NCBI GenBank assembly: GCA_020975725.1
Contig: QXJR01000017.1
Coordinates: forward strand, 1-64,000
From: Picocystis sp. L7
Lineage: Eukaryota > Chlorophyta > Picocystophyceae > Picocystales > Picocystaceae
DNA length: 64,000 nt
Direction of reading: 5' to 3'
The notes under the pieces are model-generated. The model had not been told where the DNA came from. It saw only the letters and a list, made by a program, of their open reading frames with translations, and searched no databases. The translations under genes were made by a program, and so were the position numbers. Positions 12,299 through 23,291 of this stretch are shown one piece after another. The stretch's first letter is position 1. Every line of letters starts with the position of its first letter.

Positions 12299-15200
12299 CG
12301 GCTCTCGTAGCTTTGACTGTTGCGAGCCTCTGACAAGATGAGTATCTGGCCGAGGCACAGGAACGCCAGGCACTTGTCCGTTTCCATGCAACTTCAGACG
12401 TGTGACGCTATTGCTCTGCGCTATCGGGCCATGCGCTCTTCGTGATCGAATCTTTCTCGGCCTTGAAACGGATGATTTTCGCCGAGAGGCTTGTGTCCAC
12501 GTTGCTGGTGTCCGTGCAAAGTGCGACCCCGTCCCCTTACCGAATATTCCACCTGCAATTTGGAGACATCGGATTGATGCCAAACTTTATCCTCGGGGTC
12601 ATACCTGGGCTCCAAAATTTCCCTTGATGCAAGATGGTGAAGGGTGACCCCACGAGAATCCTTCGATCAAGAGTCTATCCCGGATCGTTCTTACTTGCAC
12701 GAAGAACCCTATTGCAACGATGTGTGAGACACAACACAACTTGGTTTACGTTACGAAGTCTGGCGACATTGACCCACGTTCTTGCTGTCTCCGTTTCCCA
12801 TTATCGAAAGCCAAGCACTCGAGCAAAAGCTAGACTTGTCACATGACCCCTTCGCTCGGATTGCATAGCTATGACACTACTATTCGAAGGGGATAGATTG
12901 CAAGGAGTGGATGAATTGTGGCAACCAATAACACGTCTTGTACCTGGGCGTTCGTAGTGATTCAAACGCAACTAAGAACCTTTTGTCGGGTACGAGAAGA
13001 CGAAGCTTGTGTCACACGTCAATAGCTTGACAGCAATTGGACGATTCTATCCGTCCGATTTTCCAACCAAAGTAAAACCACGCTTGTTACAAGGGAAAAC
13101 ACCTCACCCGTAGTTGAAAGTGGTGGGGATAGGTGCACTTGGCGAGCCACAAGCATGCTGCTGTGAAACCTAAAACGATGATGATTTATAAGGTGCTCCG
13201 TCATCGTGCGGGTTGAATGGTGGTGCGAGAACGGCATCGTGTTACTCTTGCAAGGGACTCTTGAGTGGTGGAGTGCAATCCAACATTTGATTACATGCAC
13301 TCCTTAGAGTTGCCTTGCACACGCTTCACGCCAAAAACAAATGAGTAGTCATGCGCATGATGAGCAAGCACAAGTTGCTTGATCGTAGATGTGAGGGTAC
13401 GTTTTAGACAAGTCTCGCGTGTCATGCCATGGAACAAGCGATGTTTTCCACGGTATGCTTTCTGCAAAGGGAACGAGGAAAAAGTATGCCCCAGAACCAC
13501 ATATGTAAAATTGTGCTTCCTTCGTAGTAGAACATCTGCACGTTTTGTTTACTTTGCTTCGTGAGACACATTGCTTGGAAGTCATATCGTGTTTGATGAT
13601 CTTTGACAAGTGTGCAATATACATCTTTGTTGCATTCCCAAACTTAAAATCTCCATTCTTGCACGAAAGAACGAAAGAGAATAAATGGTGTCGGTGATGT
13701 CCGGTATTTATCAAGTCAAAGTTGCTTGTTTGCCCCTTTTCCAATGCGAGCCTCGACATGAGTGTCAACATCTTCCCGTGTAACTCTCAACTTCTCCATT
13801 CTCAAGATCGACCAAGAACAGAGCGCTCACGCATGAACGAAAAACGATTTCTGAGAAAGGAAGGGAAACGCGCTCATTGGAGAGCAAATGTGAAGCTGAC
13901 GAAAGTTCTTCGGCCAATTCTTCTTTCAACAAACGAGTTTGGCTTCGAGAAATGCTTGCCTTCCCAATTGGTATATCTCATGAGCTTATCCAATCGTGAT
14001 AGAGGGCCCTATCGGAAAAGGATGGACTATGTCTCACATCCTCCCCCAATCGGGGTCTTACAACCTAGAGTTGTCGCGCACCCCATTGATAAGCCAGGTT
14101 CAATGAAACTTAGTAAATCCGTCCTCCTTGAAGTTTGGAAGGACATGGTCGGACGCCATTTCTTCCCAAATGCCTTGCCAAGGATGCAGAAAGCTCTCAA
14201 TTTCGAATCGAGTGGCTTTGCAATGGACAACTCCCTCTTGTCCTTCTTTGATAGGTAACGTGAATACGACTGACGTCCATGCTTTGAATGCTACGGATGT
14301 CTCGTGCGAAGCAAAGGAAGGCCTCGGAATGAACGTCACGTTCCGCATTTAGTTGGCCTTGTGATTGGTCACACCTTTGCTTCATCGAGGTATCCAATAA
14401 AAGTGCCGACTTTTACGGTTCCCATGTTGGACGATTTGTCTTCGCCCAAATGGGAAGAAGGCATAGAATTGAGTTCATCTTGGTCGTCCACGTGTTTGTC
14501 CACTCCCTTTGTGACCTCTCATTTGCGCGAAAGTATTCCTACTCGTGTGTAGTCCCCACCGGCTGGAGCCAATCGTCATCGGCCAAGAGGCTAATTTACC
14601 ACACACACCAACATCGATTCTCTTGACGTTCGAATAGTGTGTTGAATGTTACCGAAACCCCATTACCTATTCGCCAGCCCTCGTGTTCAACCCCTCCCAA
14701 TGGAAGGCCGTTGGCCTGTATGTACAACCTTCTGCTGGGCTTGCACTTCTTCCTTCGTATTGTGGCGAGGAGTACAAGATTGAGATTTCACATGAACGCT
14801 TACAATGGACTTTGGTTTCAGGTTGTTTTCAATCCATATCTTGCGATCCTGTGCGACAGTGACCACAACCACGCTTTAAAATAATCGGTTATGACTTCGA
14901 TCCCTTCCCCTTCTTGCGTTGCCTTTGGATTCATGTCCTTTTGAGGACTCGACCATAGGGCCGAGACGGATATGGCGGTGGGAGGATGAAACGTCCATTA
15001 CAAGAAGGTAGCCTTTGTTCAGCGCCTTGGGAAAGAGCGCCGAGTTTCCAATTTCCGTGGGGTGCCTACCGAAGCGGTCGCTCTTTTCCGATCTCATCCT
15101 CCCGTTCCATGTTTCACGGTGTCGTTTCCCATCATGAAACCATGTGCCGGACGAACGCCTGCCCCCACTACCCGCCGGATCTGGTTGTCTCGTAGCATTC

Positions 15201-15818
15201 TATAGACGATGGCGTTGGATGTGCTCGTAGAGGTGACCGATGCTTCCATCGGAGTGCAAAGACGCTCCTTTTCACGAGGGTGGTTGGGAACGCTCGCTTT
15301 GCAACGTCTTTGGAGAAGACTCGTCCGTGGGTCGGCCTCCCATTAGAAATCCTGATGGAAACGTACGTGCTTCGATCGATAGTGGTCGATTCACATGCGG
15401 AATCGGCCGCGGCAACGCTTGTCTTCCGTAGGCGACACAACTCGCTTCGATAGTTTCCGGCGCGGCCCATCGATAGAGAGCGTCAACGCGATGCCTTGTG
15501 GCTCCGGAAGCCTCCACGCTTTCGTTCGACTTTGGGTCCTAGCCTTTGCTTGGTCGTGCACGTTCCGGCCTCCTCGGTTGAGGTTGGGGTGTTGGTCGGG
15601 ATGGGGTCTCGACGTGTCCAATGGGTCGTCTCCAATGGGATCCTTTTCGTGTACCCGCGGGGCTGCTTGGCACGTTCGTTCCCCCGTGGCTTCCAACCCG
15701 TCCTTCGACTGGATCGTGTGGTTTGCCCTGGATCTTGGGGTCGAGGGGTGAGGGAAGGGCAAGGGGTTCGCATTCGTTGTGCAGGGTCCGTTCATCGCGG
15801 TTGGACAGCTCCATCAGG
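12299..15818. other. Gene-poor stretch with a composition boundary
   Basis: No supported gene in 3.5 kb. Bases up to about 15,100 are AT-richer with only short frames. After about 15,150 the sequence turns GC- and CG-rich, and overlapping open frames appear on both strands by composition. I see no tRNA, transposase or long repeat here. Confidence 0.45.
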
Positions 15819-16650
15819 ATGGGACTCGTCAGCTTCGGCGAGAAGTACGAGCTGAGAAAAGGGAGAGCCGAATCCGTCCTCTTGGTCTCGCTGGGAAGGG
15901 ATGCGGAGGTACGACACCCGTGTCCGAATGGAACGCACGAGATGGAAACGGAAACCTGGCGGGAACGAAGGCCAGGGGATCCTCGGACGATTGCTGACGC
16001 CGTGGAGACGCGCGTGTCGACACAAGCTGGAAATCACGTCCCCGAACGACGATACGGGAACCGTGGGACTGAGCCTCGAATGGGGAAAGTGCACCCTCGA
16101 ATACGATACGGAATCCTCTTCCAGCAAGTATAAGCTCAAGTCGAAAGCGAAAGGCATCGATTTCACCCTCGAACAGAGCGTCCCAGACAACAAATGGTAC
16201 CTCGTCCCGTCGCCTGTCGTCAAGGTCAAAAAGTCGTTCAACAGGAAGAATATCTCCGTGGAAGGAAAGGCCGACCTTCTGGATCACAGGTCCGCGCTGG
16301 CAATCGAGGGGAAACCCACCAACTGGTCCAAGCTCGATGTTGAATTTACAAAGGCAGGGCTCAGTAACGGGACGCTAGGCATCAGCAGGAAGATGAAGGA
16401 GCTTCACTTGGACACGTGTGGGATCAAATACAACCTTCGGAAGGGACCAGAAGCCAGCATGTCGCTCAAACCTCTGCCCAACACCAAAGCCAAGGCAAAA
16501 CTTGTGCCTCGGCTTCAAACGGTGGAACTGGGCTTGGATTCTACCATTGAGAACAACGGTAAGAAGAAGACCGAATGGACGGCAACATGCAAGGTGGACT
16601 ATCAGTGCAAAGTCAAGGCCGCATGTGTCGAGTACAAGTGGTTCTTCTGA
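15819..16650 (+). CDS. Beta-strand-rich protein, possible envelope barrel
   Basis: Two exons are inferred: 15819-15908 (30 codons) and 16027-16650, joined in phase 0 across a 118-base GTACGA...AAG intron. This gives 237 residues. The intron is needed because the ATG frame and the long downstream frame differ. The product is lysine-rich and dominated by alternating polar and hydrophobic residues, suggesting many short amphipathic beta strands. The pattern recalls plastid outer-envelope or mitochondrial beta-barrel proteins such as the OEP24 type, but no specific family motif was found. It ends in aromatic residues (WFF), as many barrel proteins do. Function is unproven. Confidence 0.55.
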
Positions 16651-16663
16651 AGCCCCGGTGAAT

Positions 16664-17506
16664 TTAACGCTGCGCATTCCTCCGCCATCCTGCGGCCCTG
16701 CCCTCGTCCGGTCCCGTCCGGAAGCGTACACGCAAGCCATGAACGCAGATCCGGGCGACGCTGACGGCAGGCAGACGCAAGTGTGGCTGGAGGAGGTGCA
16801 CCCCTCCCCATCCCGCGATTTCCATCGAATTCAGCCAAGAAAAGCGTGGAAGAATGGCATCCGATGCCGTGCTCTTCCGGTCTCTGCCCAGCACGGCCTC
16901 CGTGCACCCCTCTGTCGCCCGGAACAAGCAGCCTCGTGCGGGCGTGCCCACGAGGACGTCCATGATCATGCGTCTTGCCTGCTGTCCGAAGAACGGTCCA
17001 GGGAACAGAGTCTCCAGCCAGCGATTCCATGCGAGCAGGCTGGGTCCGAGCACCACCGCCCCTACGGCAGAGTGCACGAACCACCGTTTCCATCCCGTTT
17101 CTGATCTGGGTTTCCTGTCTTTCGTCGGTCTGTCTTCTCCCCACACTTTGGGAAACACGTCGTACGTCGATTGGAAGGGCGTGGATCGGCCGGGATCCGC
17201 TCGTCTCGATGCGTTTCGATCCGTTCCAGGCGCCTTTCGGTCCCTGTCGTCCGGCAGTCCTTCCGAACCGTTCGTTTGCACGGGTGGTTGGCTTCCACCT
17301 CCACCTCCTGCGACGGAGGAGGCCAGGACCATCTCGGACGCCGCTGCACTTCCCATTCCTGCGAGGACCGGATGTTTGAGGAGCATCCTTTCCAGTTGGG
17401 CGGTGCTCAGCTGCATCGCTCTTCGGAACGGACGCTTGTTCGGTCCTTGCTTGGAGGCTTCCACGGCTTCGTTCCAGGACGTGCTGCACGTTTCTTTGGA
17501 CGGCAT
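16664..17506 (-). CDS. Mpv17/PMP22-like membrane protein, divergent
   Basis: The frame ends at 16664. The ATG at 17506 gives 280 residues, and the frame is open further upstream. LLKHPVLAGMGSAAASEM (about residues 42-59) resembles the family's first segment (YL..hP..T). A segment beginning AVGAVVLGPSLLAWNRWLE (146-164) and leading to a LFPG and a MDVLVGTP resembles the GP..H.WY..LD..FPG..K...DQ..f.P core. The C-terminal region (W..V..LQ..LR.P) is only weakly like the family's WP.Q..NF..VP signature. About 75 hydrophilic residues separate the first and second parts, unusual for this family, so either a loop insertion or an unrecognised intron is present. Members sit in peroxisomal, plastid or mitochondrial inner membranes. 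The gene converges with the upstream plus-strand gene, leaving 13 bases between stops. Confidence 0.45.
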   Translation of the reverse strand: MPSKETCSTSWNEAVEASKQGPNKRPFRRAMQLSTAQLERMLLKHPVLAGMGSAAASEMVLASSVAGGGGGSQPPVQTNGSEGLPDDRDRKAPGTDRNASRRADPGRSTPFQSTYDVFPKVWGEDRPTKDRKPRSETGWKRWFVHSAVGAVVLGPSLLAWNRWLETLFPGPFFGQQARRMIMDVLVGTPARGCLFRATEGCTEAVLGRDRKSTASDAILPRFSWLNSMEIAGWGGVHLLQPHLRLPAVSVARICVHGLRVRFRTGPDEGRAAGWRRNAQR

Positions 17507-18119
17507 GCTGTTTGGTAGGTCTCCGTCGGGATCCTCACCATCTCCTCCGTGTCCCCTGGTGGGACCCATTCTCCCACCGTTCCCGTCGTCGTCGTCGTTC
17601 CCTCCACCGTCGACCTGCGTGTCTCTTCCTTGGATCCTTTCCTTGTCCCTGTCCTTCGCTCTGTCGTAGCTTCTGCACCTGCCATGTCTTCGAAAGCATC
17701 CCTGTTTCTTCCCATGCGTTCCTGCCTGGGGTCCACGAACGGAATGGGAGGTGTGTCGCATGGTCGGGTCCACCCCCTCCCTGCACACGTGCGTGTTTGT
17801 GTGCCTGTGTGGAGGGGGGAGGGACGTCCTGGATCGCCCTTCCCCCCTCCCCCACAGCCAAGGGAGGGGAGGGACACGAAGGAGACGGGTCGGAAGGGAT
17901 GGGATCCCGTTTCCCCATCCCGAAGGACGGGGATCGGGACTCCCCTTCGTTCCAAGGGGGCGAACGAAGACGGACGACGGATGGGAGGGAGGCGAACCGA
18001 CCCCGGGTTCGAATCGGAGGGAAAGGGAACGGGATCTCGGGTGGGAAAGGGAAGACGATCGGGTTCAACCCGGGGATCTTCCCCAGGGATCTTCCCGTCG
18101 ACGAACCAAAGAGACGAGG
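17507..18119. promoter_or_regulatory. Divergent intergenic region
   Basis: This 613-base stretch separates the Mpv17-like gene (minus) from the cyclophilin-TPR gene (plus) and should carry both promoters. It is GC-rich with G- and C-runs and keeps frames open on both strands, including in frame with the cyclophilin gene. I saw no recognised box. Confidence 0.35.
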
Positions 18120-19250
18120 ATGGTGCGCGTGTACTGGGACCTGATCCAAGATGGCGAACCGCTGGGACGAATGGTCTTCGACCTGTTCGACGAAACATGG
18201 CCTCAAATGTGCGAGAACGTACGTGCCTTGTGCACGGGTGAAAAGGGAAACCATCCCAAGACGAAAAACGAACTCACCTACCGAGGCACCGTGGTGGATC
18301 GAACGGTCCCAGGAAAAGTGATGGAAGTGGGAAAATTCGAAAACACCGACACCGGCAGTGAATCCGTGTTTGGAGATCCGTTCCACGTCGAATCCGGGGA
18401 AAGGAAACACAATACGTCCGGACTCCTCAGCACGATACCCGATGAACAAGGAAGGTGCGGATCCAGGTTCGCCATCACCCTAGGCAAGTGCGAGGACAGA
18501 GATGGAAGATGCGTGGTGTTTGGAACCATCGTCAGAGGATACGGGGTCTTGAGAGAGATCGAGTCGTTCCCAACCAACGCAGACGGATGCCCCGTGCCCC
18601 ATGTCGTGGTGTCACGCTGCGGGGAGTTGGAGCCCAACGATTACGGCCTCGTCTCGGACGATGATGGAGATCCATACTCTACATGGCCCCAGGATCATCC
18701 CAACATGAGCAGTCAACATTTTGCCAATCGGCTTGCTGCTGCTGCATTCATCAAGCAGCTGGGGAACACTTTCTACGCGCAGAAGAGGTACGAAGACGCG
18801 CTCCGAAAGTATGGCAAGGGCATGCGTTACCTGGACAAGAAATTTCTCGGCACTGCAGAGTACATTGCTCAGGAGAAAGAAGAGAAGCGCATACAAGCAG
18901 AGAGCAGGATACCGCTCCTCCTGAACATCGCTGCGTGCAACCTGTGTCTTGGCCGTCATCGAGCTGCTGTGCAAGCTTGCAGCGATGCCCACCGCATCAT
19001 GGCCGATGTCAACGATGCACGCATAAAACCAGAGTGGCGTCTGAAGCTCTTCAGACGACGTGCGGACGGCTACCTCAGGTGCAGAGAGTTTGAAAGTGCC
19101 ATTCGGGACCTTGGAATGTGCTTGAAGATCAACCCCGATTCTGCGAGGGACCACGAAGCTCTCGACAGAGCCAAGAAGCTTCTCCATACCAAGAAGGCTG
19201 CAGAGAAGAATGCGTTTCAGAAAGCATTTGCCGGAGGTGAGATCTTCTGA
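18120..19250 (+). CDS. Cyclophilin-TPR (CYP40-like) protein
   Basis: The ATG at 18120 begins the conserved first strand (VYWDLIQDGEPLGRMVFDLF) and gives 376 residues, the usual size for CYP40, although the frame is open further upstream. Residues 1-170 form the cyclophilin domain and about 205-365 three tetratricopeptide repeats, the last containing PDSARDHEAL. CYP40 proteins are HSP90 co-chaperones with prolyl isomerase activity, and in plants they support small-RNA loading. Here the isomerase site is eroded: the M of the usual PGFM is replaced (PGKV), SQFFI has become SRFAI, the tryptophan before GKHVVFG is missing and that motif reads GRCVVFG. The arginine before VPG is kept. The protein may act mainly as a TPR scaffold. 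Confidence 0.88.
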   Translation: MVRVYWDLIQDGEPLGRMVFDLFDETWPQMCENVRALCTGEKGNHPKTKNELTYRGTVVDRTVPGKVMEVGKFENTDTGSESVFGDPFHVESGERKHNTSGLLSTIPDEQGRCGSRFAITLGKCEDRDGRCVVFGTIVRGYGVLREIESFPTNADGCPVPHVVVSRCGELEPNDYGLVSDDDGDPYSTWPQDHPNMSSQHFANRLAAAAFIKQLGNTFYAQKRYEDALRKYGKGMRYLDKKFLGTAEYIAQEKEEKRIQAESRIPLLLNIAACNLCLGRHRAAVQACSDAHRIMADVNDARIKPEWRLKLFRRRADGYLRCREFESAIRDLGMCLKINPDSARDHEALDRAKKLLHTKKAAEKNAFQKAFAGGEIF

Positions 19251-19268
19251 TGCGCTCAAGGGAAAGCC

Positions 19269-20138
19269 TTATTCAACCAGGTGGCACAGGCGCACCGCCC
19301 ACCGTGGGATTCTCGAGAGGTTTGGAAAGGCAATGGAGCCGCCGTGATCATCTAGGAAGCAAACCACGGATGCCATCCCCTGCACGTACACAGCAATCGC
19401 AGACATACCGTAGAACATGGCCACCACTGCAACCACAATGGAGATACTGTTCTGCAAGGTGGGTTCCAAAGCGTTGATTGCCCAGGGCAGAAGCGAGGCA
19501 AACATTGAGATGAGATTGCATACGATGGCCATCCTCGTGATGCAGTTGAAGTTTCTAGTTTGGACAAAGCATCCAATGCAGCATTCCTCCACTTCGTCCA
19601 ATACGATGCTTCCACGGAAATCCAGAGCTTCGTCCAGCTGGATGCGTCCGTTTACAGGATCATCAACCATCTTCACAGCCTCTTCAGCCTTGTTCCAATC
19701 TAGCAACACGTCCCCCACGGGAAATTTCATCCACATGGACGGCATGTGCCAGGCCATGCTCGAAACTTTTGCTTTGCATACCGTGCAGTAATACATGGCT
19801 TCTGCCGGGGCATAGAACGGGCAAGCGTTGAGGTTGAAGGACCCTTCCTTTTCCTTCATTCTCCATGGTTTTGAGACGAAGTTTTGTTCAAGTCTCAGCA
19901 CAACCTGAGTGAGGAGAACCAGCAGGTAGAGTATCGAGGCGAACGACAGGGCGATGCCCAGGACCACAAGGGTGGATGTGTTGTCATGCCGTCGCTCCTG
20001 ACCCTCCACTGCGGCAGCATGCACGGGTTTACGCAAGCAGACGGCTACAGCAGCTCCAACAGCCGGCAGGAGCAGGACGGTTTTCTTACGAAGGGTCTTG
20101 GCGACCCCGATGGGCAGGAGCAGTACCTGCAGCAACAT
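19269..20138 (-). CDS. Multi-pass membrane protein, possibly plastid-targeted
   Basis: The product is 289 residues with no family recognised. The N terminus is basic and hydrophobic, ending in an HAAA stretch near residue 40, compatible with a targeting peptide. Membrane segments lie around 57-82, 196-225 and 228-255. Between them is a soluble domain with a C-x2-C pair in YYCTVCKAK (117-125) and further cysteines in EECCIGCF (185-192), suggesting metal binding or disulphides. It converges on the cyclophilin-TPR gene with 18 bases between stop codons. Confidence 0.65.
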   Translation of the reverse strand: MLLQVLLLPIGVAKTLRKKTVLLLPAVGAAVAVCLRKPVHAAAVEGQERRHDNTSTLVVLGIALSFASILYLLVLLTQVVLRLEQNFVSKPWRMKEKEGSFNLNACPFYAPAEAMYYCTVCKAKVSSMAWHMPSMWMKFPVGDVLLDWNKAEEAVKMVDDPVNGRIQLDEALDFRGSIVLDEVEECCIGCFVQTRNFNCITRMAIVCNLISMFASLLPWAINALEPTLQNSISIVVAVVAMFYGMSAIAVYVQGMASVVCFLDDHGGSIAFPNLSRIPRWAVRLCHLVE

Positions 20139-21548
20139 GTCGACACTGTCGTCCTTTCCGCGCAGACCATGCGCAGCCCTTCCTTCCTGGGTTGTGCTTC
20201 TCCCTATTTTTGGGATCTGAAGTGTCTTTCGCCATCATTCCCACCTCCCTGCACGTCGACCTCATGGCGTCCACACCCGTTGACTGGTGACCCTGCGTTG
20301 ACTCGTGTCCCCACCACATCGACCTGGGTCCGACACTCCCATCCCTTCCGGAAGTGGAGAGCGAACGGAGAAGAAACTCCCATGGGGAAATAGGAACGAG
20401 TCCCGGGCAGGGAAAGGACGGAGAGGTTGGTCACCGGATGGAGAAGGGAAACCAAGGGTCGACACACGGGGTCGATCGCCGCGGTCGAACAAGGTGTGCG
20501 AGTATGAAGGAACGCATCCACCCGTTTCGAAACGCAGCGCGACCGACAACCGCGGGGCGCCTCGTGAGAATCGGCGGTCAAAGCTCGAGGTTGCCCGCGC
20601 TATGGACGGCAAGGTGCCTCCCAGTGATAAAAGACCACCTCCTGCACCATGTGTCAGAAGTCACCATCAAGGAGTGGGCGTGGCGAGGCGAAAGGTCGCC
20701 TTGGATGGGGACATGGCCAACCACTCGCATCACTTGCAAGGCTTGGCTCAATGCTTCCTTTGGATTTGCGCCCTTCTCGATGCCGTGGCCACGCGTCTTG
20801 CCCCCTCGTACGCCATGACACGGCGTTCGTGGAAGGAGTTGCCGACCGCATGCAAGCTCCTTGCTTTACGTGGCGTGCACCACCCTTGGTGCCGTGTGGA
20901 CTTTTAGCACGCCTCCCATCCCAAACACCGTGTTCGCGTTTTGACTCGCTTGCGGGTGCCCGAAGACCCAAGATGGGACGAGACCCGTGCAAGACGGGAT
21001 GCAACCCTTTTTCAAGCCACCTTGTCCACGCTCAAGTCCCGATGCTTGCCTCGCAGAAACCTCCATCCTTCGCGTATCGAATGCCGCCCCGCAGATCCAT
21101 GCTTCTTCGAAGGGGGACGGGAATCTCGAGGTATTCTACGCGAGTGGATCGAAAGCGGCAAATGCTTGACCGCGCAAGAGGGGGAGGAGCGAGGAGGACG
21201 GATGCTCCTCTACGCCTCACGACGTCGTTTCCTTTCCCATCTTCATGCACACATCCCCTTCGTTGCCCATCTGCAGTTTGCCCTTCCGTTGCGAAGGGAG
21301 GCATCGCCTCTCTTGCTTAGGAACCCCTTTTCGTTACCATGGACGAGCCACGTCCTGTTGGGTGGGTCCCATTCCGATCGGTTGGGTTTGTGTTGGTGTG
21401 TGTGTGTCTTGGGGACACGGTGGTGGTGAGTGCTAGCCAGTGGGGGGTCTGAGGGACGTCCCTCGGTGGTCCTGTCTCTGGATCTGTCTTCGAAACGTTC
21501 CGTTCGCTTCTCTTCGCCATCCGAGACAGAAGGAGACGCGAAACGAGG
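20139..21548. other. Intergenic, no supported gene
   Basis: A 1.4 kb GC-rich stretch between the start of the minus-strand membrane protein and the plus-strand P450. Frames are open on both strands but contradict each other, and no domain was recognised. A short GT run (about 21393-21412) precedes the P450. It probably contains both promoters. Confidence 0.4.
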
Positions 21549-23291
21549 ATGATTCGGCGTGGAAGGGTTCCTATGGACGCATCGAAGAGGACAGGGAGGA
21601 CGGCCAAGGTAGACGAAGCATTTCGAACCCACACAACGAGGGAAACGCGGGTTCCAACCGTGCTTCGTGGGAGGAGGAACGGTTCACGAACCGTACTGGT
21701 GAAAGGACAGGCTTCACGTGCACCATCCACCAGCCATAGGAAGCTACCTACGGTGGAAGGGCACCTGCCCATTGTAGGACATGCGTTGAAGATACGGGAC
21801 ATGCAGAGCGAGGCCTCGTACAGTGGCAGCGGTCTCGTCGAATTCTTCCAGGACGGGGTGAAGAAATGCGGAGATGCCTTTGCATTCCAGCTACCACAGT
21901 TGCAGTGCTGCTTCGTGAACGAGCCAAACCTCATCGCAGAATTCACCCAAGAAAAAGGAAAGGTGTACGAGGAACGCTTTGTTGCCCCAGCGCTTGCCTT
22001 TGCCTACACCGAGGCCGATGTAAGGTACAATGGATTCCAGAGGACGTCGAAAGAAGAAAAAGACGACGTGGCAGGGATTGTCTTTTCCAGGGGCGAACGG
22101 TGGAAACAAGTCAGGAGCGTAGCCTCCCAGGCCCTCCAACAAAAACGGGTCCAAGACAGGCTGCGCGTAGTGGTGTGCGAGAAGGCCAACTTGCTGGCCA
22201 CGCGATGGAAGCAAGCGGGCGCAATGGTAGAACACGGCGTGTCTGTGGACATCGAGATGCAGCGCTACACGATCGATGTGATAGGAGAAGTGGCGCTGTC
22301 GCATGATTTCAGACAGCTGAAGGAAGCGTACGAAAGCAGCATGGCAACCCGCAGCGAATTTGCGACCAATGCCGAAAGGGCCATGTCTTCCATCAACTTG
22401 ATGATCATCAAGGACCCTCTTCGTCTGTGGAAGTATTTCGACACGAGTGAGAAGGTGAAATATTTGGACTGCGCCATGTGGATGGCGCAGTTCGAAGACG
22501 ATCTCATTGCTAGGCGTCAGCAGGAATTGCAACAGGAAACGTCCGCCCCAGATGACTTTCTGGGCATCCTGTTGCAAACCAGGGGAGCAGATGGCACGGC
22601 ACTGTCGTTGCGGGATATCCGATGGGCGGTACACGACATGTTCATTGCCGGAAACGATACCACGGCATCCACTATCGCAGCTGCATTGGCCTTGCTGGCC
22701 ACGAATCCAGGTGCGCAGGATAAGGTCAGGGAGGAATGCGCGCGGATCCTCGAGGGCGGCAATATCACCCCTGAAATGCTTTCTCAGCTCCCATACACCG
22801 AAGCGGTGGTTCGGGAGGCCCTGCGTTTGTACCCTGCAGCACATGTGCTTGGTCGAAGGTGTACCCAGGGTCCCGACGTGCTTGGGGACTTCACAGTGGA
22901 GGAGGATACCATTGTTTTCGCTTCTCCCTACGTCATACATCGCACAGAGAAGTACTGGCCGGAACCGACACGTTTCCTTCCTGAGAGGTTCATGCCCGGA
23001 GGCTGCTGGGCCGGTGTTGGGGGGACCACGCCGAGGCTGGCGTGGATGCCGTTCGGCAATGGCGCACGCAGTTGTATCGGGGGCATGCTTGCCATCGCCG
23101 AGGCGAAGGCGGCCATTGCAACCCTGGTACACGAGTTTGAATTTGGACCGTTGCCTGCGGGCCAAGAGGGGACGGGAATCCGTGAGGACGGCTCTCTTGT
23201 CATAACATACGACATCACCCTGAGCTTCGTGGACGGGCTTCGCGTAAAGGCCAGGCGACGTCGAGGAGACGACCCGCACCCAAGGCCTTGA
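21549..23291 (+). CDS. Cytochrome P450, likely plastid-targeted
   Basis: The product is 580 residues. The first 60 are rich in Arg, Thr and Ser and almost free of acids, fitting a plastid transit peptide and not the usual ER anchor. PTVEGHLPIVGHAL (67-80) is the proline-rich hinge. The oxygen-binding I helix carries AGNDTT (367-372), the K helix ExxR is E423-R426, PERF is at 478-481, and the haem loop FGNGARSCIGG (502-512) has the ligand Cys509. All parts of a working P450 are present. The YVIHRTEKYWPEP region is compatible with the CYP97 carotenoid-hydroxylase clan, though the substrate cannot be assigned with confidence. The gene converges on the phosphatase-like gene. Confidence 0.93.
   Translation: MIRRGRVPMDASKRTGRTAKVDEAFRTHTTRETRVPTVLRGRRNGSRTVLVKGQASRAPSTSHRKLPTVEGHLPIVGHALKIRDMQSEASYSGSGLVEFFQDGVKKCGDAFAFQLPQLQCCFVNEPNLIAEFTQEKGKVYEERFVAPALAFAYTEADVRYNGFQRTSKEEKDDVAGIVFSRGERWKQVRSVASQALQQKRVQDRLRVVVCEKANLLATRWKQAGAMVEHGVSVDIEMQRYTIDVIGEVALSHDFRQLKEAYESSMATRSEFATNAERAMSSINLMIIKDPLRLWKYFDTSEKVKYLDCAMWMAQFEDDLIARRQQELQQETSAPDDFLGILLQTRGADGTALSLRDIRWAVHDMFIAGNDTTASTIAAALALLATNPGAQDKVREECARILEGGNITPEMLSQLPYTEAVVREALRLYPAAHVLGRRCTQGPDVLGDFTVEEDTIVFASPYVIHRTEKYWPEPTRFLPERFMPGGCWAGVGGTTPRLAWMPFGNGARSCIGGMLAIAEAKAAIATLVHEFEFGPLPAGQEGTGIREDGSLVITYDITLSFVDGLRVKARRRRGDDPHPRP

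Noticed and set aside
13722-14258. 178-codon plus-strand frame
   Set aside because: Low coding quality in an AT-richer region and no domain. Competing frames occur on the other strand.
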